Part shown: positions 29,828-41,323 of the stretch, in pieces
Layout of the letters: each line of letters starts with the position of its first letter
Numbering within the stretch: the first letter of the stretch is position 1
DNA from: Rubrivivax benzoatilyticus JA2 = ATCC BAA-35
GTDB taxonomy: Bacteria; Pseudomonadota; Gammaproteobacteria; Burkholderiales; Burkholderiaceae_C
Length of the DNA: 62,381 bases
NCBI RefSeq assembly: GCF_000190375.1
Contig: NZ_AEWG01000097.1
Span: 1 to 62,381, forward strand
Reading direction: 5' to 3'
The notes under the pieces: model-generated
Database searches by the model: none
What the model saw: only the letters and a program-made list of their open reading frames with translations
What the model was told of the DNA's origin: nothing
Position numbers and translations under genes: made by a program

Positions 29828-29854
29828 TCATCGGCAGACGTCCGCGCGAATTAA
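29828..29854 (-). promoter_or_regulatory. Sigma-28 (FliA) type promoter of the chemoreceptor operon
   Basis: On the minus strand TTAA-N15-GCCGATGA, against the FliA consensus TAAA-N15-GCCGATAA: -35 at 29854-29851, -10 at 29835-29828, exact 15-nt spacing. The start would be roughly 45 nt before the Cache-like gene. Confidence 0.7.
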
Positions 29855-30400
29855 GTAGTTTCCGCATGTCGATATGCCGGTTCATTAGGTTCTTGTTTCA
29901 GATCATCTGGTGTGATGGGCGGACGCCCTACGGCGATGTCATCGGAGCTCTGTTGGGAACGTCGTTGAACGTTGAATGTCAGGGGCGTGTCGAGGGCGAG
30001 CGGCCTTCTTCAAGGTGAGAACAGGTTCACGCCGGAGATGGCAGAGGCCATGGAGGTCGCCGTCGGTGCAGCAAGACGGCGTGACAAATTGCCGTCCATT
30101 CGCTGTCTTGTTCCCTATGGAGGCGTTCAACTCGCGAGTCGTGAATTCGTGATGAATTCGATGGTTGTTCGCCATGGAGTTCGGTCATCATCGCATCATC
30201 AATTCAGATGATGAGCGAATGCCTTCGGCATGGGTCGATGCGGCGCTTACGGCGGCCGGGGCCGTGCCGGCGTGCTGCCTGGCGCAGCGGCGGTCGGGCG
30301 GCGCGAAAGAGGGGGCAATTGCGCTGGCGCGTGGGCGACGAGCCGGGTGCCGCGACGCTGTGATCCGTGCGGTCCGTGGTCGCGGACGCCGGAAAGAACA
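29855..30400. other. Gene-free stretch between the chemoreceptor operon and tRNA-Pro
   Basis: No convincing gene on either strand. Short open frames (60-80 codons) lack ribosome-binding sites and normal third-position G/C. The left half (to about 30220) is visibly richer in A and T than the rest of the window and has short direct repeats (GTGAATTC/ATGAATTC near 30140-30160). It could be a remnant of foreign DNA next to a tRNA gene, but no integrase, IS or att repeat was seen. Confidence 0.5.
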
Positions 30401-30431
30401 ATGCCCCAGCCGCCGTGAGGCGCTGGGGCAT
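30401..30431 (-). terminator. Hairpin terminator downstream of tRNA-Pro
   Basis: A 10-bp perfect stem (ATGCCCCAGC at 30401-30410, GCTGGGGCAT at 30422-30431) is followed on the minus strand by a moderately T-rich run (TGTTCTTTCC). It lies 80 nt beyond the tRNA 3' end. Confidence 0.65.
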
Positions 30432-30511
30432 CGATGATGGGGTTCTTCGTGTCAGCGCGTCTGCTGCGCTTTGGGCGACCGTGTCGCCCGGAGACGAAGA
30501 AGAAAGAAGTC

Positions 30512-30588
30512 TGGTCGGGGTGAGAGGATTCGAACCTCCGGCCTCTACGTCCCGAACGTAGCGCTCTACCAGGCTAAGCTACACCCCG
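30512..30588 (-). tRNA. tRNA-Pro (anticodon CGG)
   Basis: 77 nt with encoded CCA. The acceptor stem CGGGGTG/CACCCCG pairs fully, the anticodon arm is CTACG-TTCGGGA-CGTAG with anticodon CGG (reads CCG, a favoured proline codon at this GC), and the T arm contains GGTTCGAATCC. Confidence 0.97.
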
Positions 30589-30647
30589 ATTCGGCACCGG
30601 CTGCAAGAGCTTGTCTTGCGTTGGGCCTCTCGTCTCGGCTGCTCAAG

Positions 30648-31631
30648 TCACGAAGACCGGTGAACAGCGCGAAAACAGAATTCTAGCAGAGCTTCGCGGG
30701 CTTTGGAAACAGGCAGCAGCTCGAGCGTTGCGCGGGCGATGTCGGCCTGGGCCTGGGCGGCCTCTCGCGTGGCCTCCAGCGCACCCGTGCGACGCACGAT
30801 GTCGATGATCTGCTGCAGGCGTTCGAGCTCGCCGTGCTCGATCGCGTGGCGGATCAGCTCGCGCTCCTCGGCCGTGCCGCGTTCCATCGCGATCAGCAGC
30901 GGCAACGTCGGCTTGCCTTCGCGAAGGTCGTCGCCGACGTTCTTGCCGAGCTCGCTGGCGTTGCCTTCGTAGTCCAGCAGGTCGTCGACCAGCTGGAACG
31001 CGGTGCCCAGCGAGCGGCCGTAGTCGGCGCAGGCTTCCTCGACTTCCGCCGAGGCGCCGGCCAGCACCGCGCCCAGGCGGGCGCTGGCCTCGAACAGCTT
31101 GGCGGTCTTGAAGCGGATGACACGCAGATACTCGTCGACCGCGAGGTCGGCGTCGTGCATGTTCATCAGCTGCAGGACCTCGCCCTCGGCGATGACGTTG
31201 GTCGCCTCGGCCAGCACCTCGAGCACGCGCATGCTCTTGACCGAGACCATCATCTGGAACGAGCGCGAGTACAGGAAGTCGCCGACCAGCACCGCCGCAG
31301 CGTTGCCGAACATCGAGTTCGCGGTTGCGCGGCCGCGGCGCAGCGAGGACTCGTCGACGACGTCGTCGTGCAGCAGCGTCGAGGTGTGGATCAGCTCGAC
31401 GACGGCAGCCAGCTCGTAGCGCTCCGGCCCGCGAAAGCCCAGGGCCTCCGAGAACAGCAGCAGCAGGCGGGGACGCATGCGCTTGCCGCCGGCGCTGATG
31501 ATGTAGCTGGCGATCTGGTCGATCAGCGCCACCTTCGACGACAGCCGGGCGCGCAGGACGGCGTCGACCTGGCGCATGGCGGCGTCCATCGGGTCGTCGA
31601 CGTGAGAGAGGGAATCGGTGGTCTGGAGCAC
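30648..31631 (-). CDS. ispB: Octaprenyl diphosphate synthase IspB
   Basis: 327 aa trans-polyprenyl diphosphate synthase making the ubiquinone side chain. The first aspartate-rich motif is LLHDDVVDES, and the second is FQLVDDLLDYEGN. GGKRMRPRLLLLFSEALG near the N terminus is the IPP-binding region. The start is GTG 31631; an ATG 14 codons later is a possible alternative. It is divergent from rplU-rpmA-obgE, the classic proteobacterial arrangement. Confidence 0.95.
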   Translation of the reverse strand: MLQTTDSLSHVDDPMDAAMRQVDAVLRARLSSKVALIDQIASYIISAGGKRMRPRLLLLFSEALGFRGPERYELAAVVELIHTSTLLHDDVVDESSLRRGRATANSMFGNAAAVLVGDFLYSRSFQMMVSVKSMRVLEVLAEATNVIAEGEVLQLMNMHDADLAVDEYLRVIRFKTAKLFEASARLGAVLAGASAEVEEACADYGRSLGTAFQLVDDLLDYEGNASELGKNVGDDLREGKPTLPLLIAMERGTAEERELIRHAIEHGELERLQQIIDIVRRTGALEATREAAQAQADIARATLELLPVSKAREALLEFCFRAVHRSS

Positions 31632-31763
31632 GGAACGCGCCGGTTGATTCGGCCGGATTATAGGAAGGCGCCCTGTTCGCTGTCCGTCGGAGGGCGGACA
31701 CCGTCGGGGCGGCGGGCGCCGTGTCGTCCTGCACGGGCGGGTGCCGATCGACGGGGCCGGCCA

Positions 31764-31772
31764 TGCTATACT
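31764..31772 (+). promoter_or_regulatory. Extended -10 promoter of rplU-rpmA
   Basis: TGC-TATACT is an extended -10 element (TGn-TATAAT type) about 74 nt before the rplU start. No strong -35 is visible, as is common for extended -10 promoters. Confidence 0.55.
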
Positions 31773-31845
31773 GAAAGGCTTCGTGCTGTTTGTGGTCTGT
31801 CACAGGGCGTCAAGCACACGAAGGTTCAACAGAAGGAAGGCACAC

Positions 31846-32157
31846 ATGTACGCGGTCATAAAAACCGGTGGCAAGCAATACAAGGTTGCTGCTGGCGAAA
31901 AGATCAAGGTAGAACAGATTGCTGCGGACGTGGGCCAGGAAATCGTGATCGAGCAGGTGCTGGCCGTCGGCAACGGCGCTGACCTGCAGATCGGGGCTCC
32001 CTGGGTCGCGGGTGCAAGCGTGAAGGCCACGGTCGTGGCGCACGGCCGGCACGACAAGGTGCGCATCTTCAAGATGCGTCGCCGCAAGCACTACCAGAAG
32101 CACGGCGGCCACCGCCAGAACTACACCGAGCTGGAAATCGGCTCCGTGAACGTCTGA
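31846..32157 (+). CDS. rplU: 50S ribosomal protein L21
   Basis: 103 aa. Starts [23 protein letters not shown] and ends with the RNA-binding [23 protein letters not shown] region, both diagnostic for bacterial L21. An AGAAGGAAGG ribosome-binding site precedes ATG 31846. It is paired with rpmA 14 bp downstream, the near-universal L21-L27 arrangement, and with obgE further on. An upstream in-frame ATG at 31741 lies before the promoter and is not used. Confidence 0.98.
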   Translation: MYAVIKTGGKQYKVAAGEKIKVEQIAADVGQEIVIEQVLAVGNGADLQIGAPWVAGASVKATVVAHGRHDKVRIFKMRRRKHYQKHGGHRQNYTELEIGSVNV

Positions 32158-32171
32158 AGGAGCAGTAAACC

Positions 32172-32429
32172 ATGGCACAGAAAAAGGGCGGCGGCTCAAC
32201 CCGCAACGGTCGCGACTCCAAGCCGAAGATGCTCGGCGTGAAGGTGTTCGGCGGCCAGGTCATCTCGGCCGGCTCGATCATCGTTCGCCAGCGCGGCACG
32301 CGCTTCCACGCCGGCGTCAACGTCGGCATGGGCCGCGACCACACGCTGTTCGCGCTCGTCGATGGCAACGTCTCGTTTGCCGTCAAGGGCGAGAAGAACC
32401 GTCACACGGTCAACGTCACGCCGGTCTGA
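32172..32429 (+). CDS. rpmA: 50S ribosomal protein L27
   Basis: 85 aa. [29 protein letters not shown] is the conserved L27 N terminus that reaches the peptidyl transferase centre. [27 protein letters not shown] is the core. There is no N-terminal cleavage extension of the Firmicute type. An AAGGAG ribosome-binding site precedes ATG 32172. It is followed by a strong rho-independent terminator before obgE. Confidence 0.98.
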   Translation: MAQKKGGGSTRNGRDSKPKMLGVKVFGGQVISAGSIIVRQRGTRFHAGVNVGMGRDHTLFALVDGNVSFAVKGEKNRHTVNVTPV

Positions 32430-34672
<2,243 letters not shown>

Positions 34673-34676
34673 TCGT

Positions 34677-35243
34677 TCAGCGCGGGGCGGCCGGCTCCGG
34701 CGCCGCGCGCGGCGCCTCGTCGTCGCGGTGCGTGCGCAGCCCGGCGCGCAGGTAGCGGTTGTGCGTGTTCTGGCGCGGCAGGTAGCGCGCGAGCTCGGTC
34801 AACGCCATCTCGTAGACGCCGCGCTTGAACTCGATGACGACGTCCAGCGGCACCCAGTAGTCGTTCCAGCGCCAGGCGTCGAACTCCGGATGGTCGGTGG
34901 CGCGCAGGTTCATGTCGCTGTCGCGCCCGACCAGGCGCAGCAGGAACCAGATCTGCTTCTGGCCGCGGTAGTGGCCGCGCGCGTCGCGGCGGATGTAGTG
35001 CTCGGGCACCTCGTAGCGCAGCCAGTCGCGCGTGCGACCCATGATCTGCACGTGCTCGGGCTTGAGGCCCACCTCTTCATGCAACTCACGGAACATCGCC
35101 TGCTCGGGCGACTCCCCGTGCTTGATGCCGCCCTGCGGAAACTGCCAGGAGTGGGTGCGCAAGCGCTTGCCCCAGAAAACCTGGTTTTTCGCATTCAGCA
35201 GCACGATGCCGACGTTGGGCCGGAAGCCCTCCCGGTCGAGCAT
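34677..35243 (-). CDS. rppH: RNA pyrophosphohydrolase RppH
   Basis: 188 aa Nudix hydrolase that removes pyrophosphate from mRNA 5' ends and so triggers decay. The Nudix box [23 protein letters not shown] matches GX5EX7REUXEEXGU. Flanking sequence [27 protein letters not shown] and SWQFPQGG is typical of RppH. The C-terminal tail is disordered and rich in Ala, Pro and Arg. It is divergent from proS (115 bp between starts), as in many betaproteobacteria. Confidence 0.95.
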   Translation of the reverse strand: MLDREGFRPNVGIVLLNAKNQVFWGKRLRTHSWQFPQGGIKHGESPEQAMFRELHEEVGLKPEHVQIMGRTRDWLRYEVPEHYIRRDARGHYRGQKQIWFLLRLVGRDSDMNLRATDHPEFDAWRWNDYWVPLDVVIEFKRGVYEMALTELARYLPRQNTHNRYLRAGLRTHRDDEAPRAAPEPAAPR

Positions 35244-35358
35244 AATCGGACCCCGAATCTGTGACTCAGATCATTATTGCACCGGGCAGGTGCGGCACAA
35301 AGGCTCTCGGTTTCCCGCACGCGGGCGGCAGCCGAACCGCACGGTCCGGGCCGCGCCC

Positions 35359-37107
35359 ATGAAAGCCTCCCAGACCTTCATCTCCACCCTCAAGGAAGCT
35401 CCCGCCGACGCGGAAATCGTCAGCCACAAGCTGATGATGCGCGCGGGCATGATCAAGCGCCTCGGCGCCGGCATCTACAACTACATGCCGATGGGCTTGC
35501 GGGTCATCCGCAAGGTCGAGGCCATCATCCGCGAGGAGATGAACCGCGCCGGCGCCGTCGAGCTGCTGATGCCGGTGGTGCAGCCGGCCGAGCTCTGGAT
35601 GGAGACCGGCCGCTTCCAGGCCTACGGCCCCGAGCTGCTGCGCGTGAAGGACCGCCACGACCGCGACTTCGTCATCCAGCCGACGAGCGAAGAGGTCATC
35701 ACCGACATCGCGCGCCAGGAGCTGCGCAGCTACAAGCAGCTGCCACGCACCTTCTATCACGTGCAGACCAAGTTCCGCGACGAGCGCCGTCCGCGCTTCG
35801 GCGTCATGCGCGGCCGCGAGTTCACGATGAAGGACGCCTACTCCTTCGACCGCGACAAGGCTTCGGCGCTGAAGAGCTACGACACGATGTACCGCGCCTA
35901 CTGCGCGATCTTCGACCGCTTCGGCCTGACCTACCGCGCGGTGGCGGCCGACACCGGCGCGATCGGCGGCGACGCCTCGCACGAGTTCCAGGTCATCGCC
36001 GACACCGGCGAGGACGCGATCGTCTACTGCCCGACCAGCGACTACGCCGCCAACATCGAGCTCGCCGAGGCGGTTTCGCTGATCGCCGAACGCGCGGCGC
36101 CGACGCAAACGATGGCCAAGACGCCGACACCGGGCAAGAGCACCTGCGAGGACGTCGCGGCGCTGTTCGGCATTGCGCTGCAGAACACCGTCAAGTCGCT
36201 GGTGCTGGCCACCGACGAGAAGGACGAGGCCGGCGACATCGTCAAGACGACGGTCTGGCTGCTGCTCGTCCGTGGCGACCACGCGCTCAACGAGATCAAG
36301 GCCGGCAAGCTGCCGGGCCTGAAGGCCGGCTTCCGCTTTGCCACCGTCGCCGAGATCGAGGACCACTTCGGCTGCAAGCCGGGTTACCTCGGCCCGATCG
36401 GGCTGAAGAAGCCGGTCAAGGTGGTTGCCGACCGAACCGTCGCGAACATGAGCGACTTCGTCTGCGGCGCCAACGAGCCCGACTTCCACATCGCTGGCGT
36501 CAACTGGGGCCGCGACCTGCCCGAGCCGGACCTCGTCGCCGACATCCGCAACGTCGTGGCCGGCGATCCGTCGCCGGACGGCCAGGGTGTGCTCGCGATC
36601 CAGCGCGGCATCGAGGTCGGCCACGTCTTCTACCTCGGCACGAAGAAGTACAGCGAGCCGATGGGCGCGACCTATCTCGACGAGAACGGCAAGCCGCAGC
36701 CCTTCGAGATGGGCTGCTACGGCATCGGCGTGACGCGCATCCTGGGCGCGGCGATCGAGCAGAACCACGACGAGCGCGGGATCATCTGGCCGGACGCGAT
36801 CGCGCCGTTCACGGTGGCCGTCTGCCCGATCGGCTACGACCGCAGTGCCGACGTGAAGGCCGCTGCCGACCAGCTGCACGACGAGCTCGCGGCGCTGGGC
36901 ATCGACGTCGTGCTCGACGACCGTGGCGAGCGCCCCGGCGCGATGTTCGCCGACTGGGAGCTGATCGGCGTGCCGCACCGCGTCGTCGTCTCCGACCGCG
37001 GCCTGAAGGCCGGCACGGTCGAGGTCCAGGGCCGGCGCGAGACGGCGGCCCACACGGTGCCGCTGGCCGAGGCCGTCGCCTTCGTGAAGGGCCGCCTGAA
37101 GGCATGA
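35359..37107 (+). CDS. proS: Prolyl-tRNA synthetase ProS
   Basis: 582 aa class II synthetase of the bacterial type with an editing insertion. Motif 1 is around [21 protein letters not shown], motif 2 is [33 protein letters not shown], and motif 3 is near [14 protein letters not shown]. The INS editing domain lies at about residues 225-400. ATG 35359 gives the standard [20 protein letters not shown] start; further upstream frame lies over the divergent promoter region. Its stop overlaps the lytic transglycosylase start. Confidence 0.97.
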   Translation: MKASQTFISTLKEAPADAEIVSHKLMMRAGMIKRLGAGIYNYMPMGLRVIRKVEAIIREEMNRAGAVELLMPVVQPAELWMETGRFQAYGPELLRVKDRHDRDFVIQPTSEEVITDIARQELRSYKQLPRTFYHVQTKFRDERRPRFGVMRGREFTMKDAYSFDRDKASALKSYDTMYRAYCAIFDRFGLTYRAVAADTGAIGGDASHEFQVIADTGEDAIVYCPTSDYAANIELAEAVSLIAERAAPTQTMAKTPTPGKSTCEDVAALFGIALQNTVKSLVLATDEKDEAGDIVKTTVWLLLVRGDHALNEIKAGKLPGLKAGFRFATVAEIEDHFGCKPGYLGPIGLKKPVKVVADRTVANMSDFVCGANEPDFHIAGVNWGRDLPEPDLVADIRNVVAGDPSPDGQGVLAIQRGIEVGHVFYLGTKKYSEPMGATYLDENGKPQPFEMGCYGIGVTRILGAAIEQNHDERGIIWPDAIAPFTVAVCPIGYDRSADVKAAADQLHDELAALGIDVVLDDRGERPGAMFADWELIGVPHRVVVSDRGLKAGTVEVQGRRETAAHTVPLAEAVAFVKGRLKA

Positions 37108-37706
37108 TCGGCCGCCGCGCGCTGCTGGCCCTGCCGCTGGCGGCGGCCTGCGGCGCGGCGCGGGCCGGCGCGCAGGTCGAGGAGCCGCTGGCCGACTCGG
37201 TGCGCAGCGCGCTGGCCGCGGCCGTGGCCGACGGTGCCCCGCCCAAGCCGAGTTTCGCCCGCGTCGAGGACCGACTCGCCTACCTGCGCTGGCTGAGCGC
37301 GGCGAGCGAGAAGTTGAAGCGCCGCAAGAGCGAGAACCGCACGCGTGTCGAGTTCCTCGAGACCGTCTGGTACGAGAGCCGGCGCGCCGGGCTGGAGACC
37401 TCGCTGGTGCTCGGCCTGGTCCAGGTCGAGAGCGGCTTCCGCAAGTACGCGATCAGCCGCGCCGGCGCACGCGGCTACATGCAGGTGATGCCGTTCTGGG
37501 CGCGCCTGATCGGCGACGGCGACGCCAGCCGGCTGTTCCACATGCAGACCAACCTGCGTTTCGGTTGCGTCATCCTGCGCCACTACCTCGACGTCGAGCG
37601 TGGCGACCTGTTCATGGCGCTGGGCCGCTACAACGGCAGCCGTGGCCGGGCCGAGTACCCGAACATGGTGTTCGGCGCGCGCCGCGCCTGGGACATCAAG
37701 GCCTGA
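37104..37706 (+). CDS. Lytic transglycosylase, SLT-type, secreted
   Basis: 200 aa. The signal peptide is [21 protein letters not shown]. The catalytic SLT/MltC-like domain has Glu109 in [15 protein letters not shown], then [27 protein letters not shown], and [20 protein letters not shown]. These enzymes cleave peptidoglycan between MurNAc and GlcNAc, forming the anhydro product that AmpD (encoded at 51988) later processes. It is translationally coupled to proS (ATGA overlap), a conserved betaproteobacterial pairing. Confidence 0.92.
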   Translation: MIGRRALLALPLAAACGAARAGAQVEEPLADSVRSALAAAVADGAPPKPSFARVEDRLAYLRWLSAASEKLKRRKSENRTRVEFLETVWYESRRAGLETSLVLGLVQVESGFRKYAISRAGARGYMQVMPFWARLIGDGDASRLFHMQTNLRFGCVILRHYLDVERGDLFMALGRYNGSRGRAEYPNMVFGARRAWDIKA

Positions 37707-37707
37707 T

Positions 37708-38274
37708 CTACAGGCCGCGCCACTCGCGCGGTGTCGCGCCGTCGAGCTGCAGCAGCGAGAGCACGCGCTCGACGCCGTCGTCGACGATCTCGGCCACCGT
37801 CTGTGGCCGGTGGTAGAAGGCCGGCAGCGGCGGGAAGACGATCGCGCCCATCTCGGTGGCGGCCGTCATGTTGCGCAGGTGCGCCAGGTTCAGCGGCGTC
37901 TCGCGCACCATCAGCACGAGGCGCCGGCGCTCCTTCAGCGCGACGTCGGCGGCACGTGTCAGCAGGTTGTCGGCCAGGCCGTGGGCGACCGCGGCCAGCG
38001 TCTTCATCGAGCACGGCGCGACGACCATCGCCGAGGTGCCGAAGCTGCCGCTGGCGACACAGGCGCCGACGTCGCCGGGCGCGTACGAGTGGTCGGCCAG
38101 CGCCTCGAGGTCGCCGCGCGACAGGCCCAGCTCGTGGTGGGCGTTGAGCACGCCGGCCGGCGTCGCCACCAGGTGGGTCTCGACGCCCAGCGCCCGCGCG
38201 CGCTCCAGCAGCCGCACGCCGTAGACGGCGCCGCTGGCGCCGGTGATGCCGACGACGAGCCGCTGGTGCGGCAT
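37708..38274 (-). CDS. ubiX: Flavin prenyltransferase UbiX
   Basis: 188 aa. Makes prenylated FMN, the cofactor for the UbiD decarboxylase in ubiquinone synthesis. The motifs RLVVGITGASGAVYGVRLLE, GSFGTSAMVVAPCSMKTLAAVAHG, LLTRAADVALKERRRLVLMVRETPLN and PPLPAFYHRP are all characteristic. ATG 38274 overlaps the grxD stop by one base. It faces the lytic transglycosylase gene tail to tail with a 1-bp gap. Confidence 0.95.
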   Translation of the reverse strand: MPHQRLVVGITGASGAVYGVRLLERARALGVETHLVATPAGVLNAHHELGLSRGDLEALADHSYAPGDVGACVASGSFGTSAMVVAPCSMKTLAAVAHGLADNLLTRAADVALKERRRLVLMVRETPLNLAHLRNMTAATEMGAIVFPPLPAFYHRPQTVAEIVDDGVERVLSLLQLDGATPREWRGL

Positions 38275-38588
38275 CAGGCCTTGGCCAGCAGCTGCTGCAG
38301 CTCGCCCGACTGGTACATCTCCATCATGATGTCCGAGCCGCCGACGAACTCGCCGTCGACGTAGAGCTGCGGGATCGTCGGCCACTGGGCATAGTCCTTG
38401 ATGCCCTGGCGCACTTCCTCGTCCTCGAGGACGTTGAAGGTCTTGAACTCTTCCACGCCGCAGGCCTTCAGCACCTGCACCGCGCGGCCCGAGAAGCCGC
38501 ACATCGGGAACTGGGCCGTGCCCTTCATGAAGAGCATCACGCGGTTGCCCTTGACCAGTTCGTCGATGCGTTGTTGAACGTCGCTCAT
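38274..38588 (-). CDS. grxD: Monothiol glutaredoxin GrxD
   Basis: 104 aa. CGFS-type glutaredoxin with the active-site Cys30 in FPMCGFSGRAVQVL, the TIPQLYVDGEFVGGSDIMMEMY region that binds glutathione, and KGT near residue 22. CGFS glutaredoxins bind and transfer [2Fe-2S] clusters rather than reduce disulfides. The operon with prmC-prfA-hemA on the same strand upstream is broken by the outer-membrane-type gene; grxD is coupled to ubiX. Confidence 0.96.
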   Translation of the reverse strand: MSDVQQRIDELVKGNRVMLFMKGTAQFPMCGFSGRAVQVLKACGVEEFKTFNVLEDEEVRQGIKDYAQWPTIPQLYVDGEFVGGSDIMMEMYQSGELQQLLAKA

Positions 38589-38679
38589 GGCTGTCTGCCG
38601 CCGTCTGTCTTGGAAAGGCGGCAAGGATAAGCGATCACGGCGCCGGCCTCGGGCCGGCCCCGCGAAGCCCGCACGCGAC

Positions 38680-39243
38680 TCAGAACGAGTAGCGCAGCCC
38701 CAGCTGGAGCACCGGCGCGAGCTGCATCTCGCGCAGCGCGCCGTCCAGCGCCTGCTCGCCGAGCAGCACACGCCCGGGGCGCAGGCTGCCGGGCCGGTCG
38801 GCGACAAGCCCGATGTCGGCACTGAAGGCCCAGGCGCCGTCGCGCGGGCCGGCGCTGTAGCCGAGCCCGAGGTAGGGCATCGTCTCGGTATCGTCGGCCA
38901 GCCCCGGCGGCGGAGCCGCCAACCCGAGCCGAGGCGTCGACGGCGGCCCGAGCGGCAGCCCGCGGCCGCTGAAGGCCACGCCGCCCGTGGCGCGCAGCCC
39001 GCCGGTCCAGGACCGGATGCGCAGGCCGGGCGTGTCGAAGTAGTAGTCGCCGAGCAGCGAGCCCGCCTCGCGCATGCCTCCGGCGAGCGTCACCGGGGCC
39101 AGCGTCGTCGCGCCGAGTTGCGCACGGGCCTGCCAGCGGGGCCACACCTGGTCGCTGTCGGGTGGGTTCAGGCCGTCGGCGGCCACGGCGAAACCGGCGA
39201 GGGCAAAGCCCGCGACCGTCACGGGAGCGGATCGCATGCGCAT
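38680..39243 (-). CDS. Putative outer-membrane beta-barrel protein
   Basis: 187 aa, not assigned to a known function. ATG 39243 starts MRMRSAPVTVAGFALAGFAVA, a signal peptide. The mature chain has alternating beta strands (ARAQLGATTLAPVTLAGGMREAGSLLGDYYF; TMPYLGLGYSAG; WAFSADIGLV) and ends MQLAPVLQLGLRYSF, a terminal phenylalanine typical of outer-membrane beta-barrels. Similar hypothetical proteins of about 190-220 aa occur beside prmC in related genomes (from memory). A small porin or surface protein is likely. Confidence 0.8.
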   Translation of the reverse strand: MRMRSAPVTVAGFALAGFAVAADGLNPPDSDQVWPRWQARAQLGATTLAPVTLAGGMREAGSLLGDYYFDTPGLRIRSWTGGLRATGGVAFSGRGLPLGPPSTPRLGLAAPPPGLADDTETMPYLGLGYSAGPRDGAWAFSADIGLVADRPGSLRPGRVLLGEQALDGALREMQLAPVLQLGLRYSF

Positions 39244-39355
39244 GGCAGGACTCCTCGTGCAGAAGACTTCATCATGCTCCGATGCGCCCGCCGCAGCAGG
39301 AATCCACGCGACGAATCGTGACATGCGCGCCGTGTGCCGCGCGCGGTGCGGCGTT

Positions 39356-40165
39356 TCAGCGACGTCCGCCGGTGCAGCGCGGCTGGCCGCCGAGGTCGCG
39401 GCGTGTCGACACCTGGGTGAAACCCGCTCCGGCGAGCAGCGCCTGCACCGCGTCGGCCTGGTCGTAACCGTGTTCCAGCAGCAGCCAGCCGCCGGGCTCC
39501 AGATGCGCCTGCGCAGCGCTGACGATCGCGCGCAGCGCGTCCAGCCCGTCGCCCTCCGGCGTCAGCGCGCCACGCGGCTCGTGCTGAAGCGCCGTCAGGT
39601 GCGGGTCGGCGCCGGCGATGTAGGGCGGGTTGGACAGCACGAGGTCGAAGCGCCGGCCGGCCAGCGGCGACCACCATTCGCCATGCACGAACTCGATTTC
39701 CAGACCGAGGCGGCCGGCGTTGTCGGCGGCGACGGCCAGCGCCTCGGCGCTGCGGTCGGTGGCGGTCAGGCTGGCCTGCGGACGCGCGTTTTTCACCGCC
39801 AGCGCGATCGCGCCGCTGCCGGTGCCCAGGTCGGCCACGCGTGCCGGCGCGCCGGGCGGCAGCAGCTCCAGCGCCCAGTCGACCAGCACCTCGGTGTCCG
39901 GCCGCGGCACCAGCACGTCGGGCGTGACGCGCAAGGTCAGGCCGTGGAACTCGCGTTCGCCGACGAGATAGGCGAACGGCACGCCGGCGGCACGTCGGGC
40001 GAGGTCCGCGGTGAAGGCGGTTGCCGTCGCTGCGCTCAGCAGGTCTTCGTCGTGGGCCAGCAGCCAGGCGCGCGAGCGCCCGAGGCGGTGCGCCAGCAGC
40101 AGCTGGGTGTCCAGCCGGTCGACGCCGAGTTCACGTCCGGCGGCCAGCGCGTCGGCGATGCGCAT
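39356..40165 (-). CDS. prmC: Release factor glutamine methyltransferase PrmC
   Basis: 269 aa. Methylates the GGQ glutamine of release factors RF1/RF2. The catalytic NPPY motif is in FDLVLSNPPYIAGAD; VADLGTGSGAIALAV binds SAM; LVPRPDTEVLVDWAL is the conserved linker. The N-terminal helical domain is RIADALAAGRELGVDRLDTQLLLAHRLG. It overlaps prfA (its substrate gene) by one base, the usual prfA-prmC order. ATG 40165. Confidence 0.96.
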   Translation of the reverse strand: MRIADALAAGRELGVDRLDTQLLLAHRLGRSRAWLLAHDEDLLSAATATAFTADLARRAAGVPFAYLVGEREFHGLTLRVTPDVLVPRPDTEVLVDWALELLPPGAPARVADLGTGSGAIALAVKNARPQASLTATDRSAEALAVAADNAGRLGLEIEFVHGEWWSPLAGRRFDLVLSNPPYIAGADPHLTALQHEPRGALTPEGDGLDALRAIVSAAQAHLEPGGWLLLEHGYDQADAVQALLAGAGFTQVSTRRDLGGQPRCTGGRR

Positions 40166-41259
40166 CAGCGCTCCCCGGTCTCGAGCTGCGCGAGCTGCTC
40201 GGCCGCGCGGGCGGCCTTCAGTGCCGCGACGACGTCGTCGAGCTCGCCGTCCATGATCTGGCCGAGCTTGTACAGCGTCAGGTTGATGCGGTGGTCGGTC
40301 AGCCGCCCTTGCGGGAAGTTGTAGGTGCGGATGCGGTCGCTGCGGTCGCCGCTGCCGACCAGGCTCTTGCGCGTCGCGGCTTCCTTGGCGGCGCGTTCGG
40401 CGCGGTCCTTCTCGCGCAGGCGCGCGGCCAGCACCGCCATCGCCTTGGCCTTGTTGCGGTGCTGCGAGCGGTCGTCCTGGCACTCGGCGACGATGCCGGT
40501 GGGCAGGTGGGTGATGCGGATCGCGCTGTCGGTCTTGTTGACGTGCTGGCCGCCGGCGCCGCTGGCGCGGAAGGTGTCGATGCGCAGCTCGGCCGGGTTC
40601 AGCTGAACCTCCTCGGCCTCGTCGGGCTCGGGCATCACGGCCACCGTGCAGGCGCTGGTGTGGATGCGGCCCTGGGCCTCGGTGGCCGGCACACGCTGCA
40701 CGCGGTGGCCGCCGGACTCGAAACGCAGGGTGCCGAAGACGTCGGTGCCGTCGACTTTCAGCACCAGCTCCTTGTAGCCGCCGAGCTCGGATTCGCTGGC
40801 GCTCATCACCTCGACACGCCAGCCCTGGCGCTCGAAATAACGCAGGTACATGCGCGCCAGGTCGCCGGCGAACAGCGCCGACTCGTCGCCGCCGGTGCCG
40901 GCGCGGATCTCGACGAAGGCGTTGCGTGCGTCGTCCGGGTCGCGCGGGATCAGCGCCAGCTGCAGCTCGTGCTCCAGGCGCGCGAGGTCGGCTTCGGCGT
41001 CGACGACTTCCTGCTCGGCCATCGCCGCCATCTCGGCGTCGCTTTCGGCGACGAGCATCTCGCGCGCCGCAGCCAGATCCTGTTCGCGCTGCAGGTAGCG
41101 CCGCCAGCGGCCGACGACGTCGGCGACCTCGGACTGCTCGCGCGACAGCGTGCGCAGCCGCTTGACGTCGGCGGCGACCTGCGGGTCGGCCAGCAGGGCG
41201 TCGAGTTCGGCGAGACGCATCCCCAGGCGCTCGAACCGTTGCCGAAGCGAATCGTTCAT
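40165..41259 (-). CDS. prfA: Peptide chain release factor 1
   Basis: 364 aa. Reads UAG and UAA stop codons. The codon-recognition PAT motif is in [13 protein letters not shown], and the catalytic GGQ is in [31 protein letters not shown] starts domain 2. ATG 41259 gives normal length. It is coupled to prmC downstream and sits 64 bp after hemA, the common hemA-prfA-prmC order of beta- and gammaproteobacteria. Confidence 0.97.
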   Translation of the reverse strand: MNDSLRQRFERLGMRLAELDALLADPQVAADVKRLRTLSREQSEVADVVGRWRRYLQREQDLAAAREMLVAESDAEMAAMAEQEVVDAEADLARLEHELQLALIPRDPDDARNAFVEIRAGTGGDESALFAGDLARMYLRYFERQGWRVEVMSASESELGGYKELVLKVDGTDVFGTLRFESGGHRVQRVPATEAQGRIHTSACTVAVMPEPDEAEEVQLNPAELRIDTFRASGAGGQHVNKTDSAIRITHLPTGIVAECQDDRSQHRNKAKAMAVLAARLREKDRAERAAKEAATRKSLVGSGDRSDRIRTYNFPQGRLTDHRINLTLYKLGQIMDGELDDVVAALKAARAAEQLAQLETGER

Positions 41260-41323
41260 CGTCGTTCCAACGTGAAAACGCCCGGGCCCGCGGACAGCGG
41301 GCCCGGGCGACGGGGAGGGGGCT

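Noticed and set aside
29939..30437. Short open frames of 60-90 codons before tRNA-Pro
   Set aside because: No ribosome-binding sites, no domain-like composition and codon use unlike the neighbouring genes.
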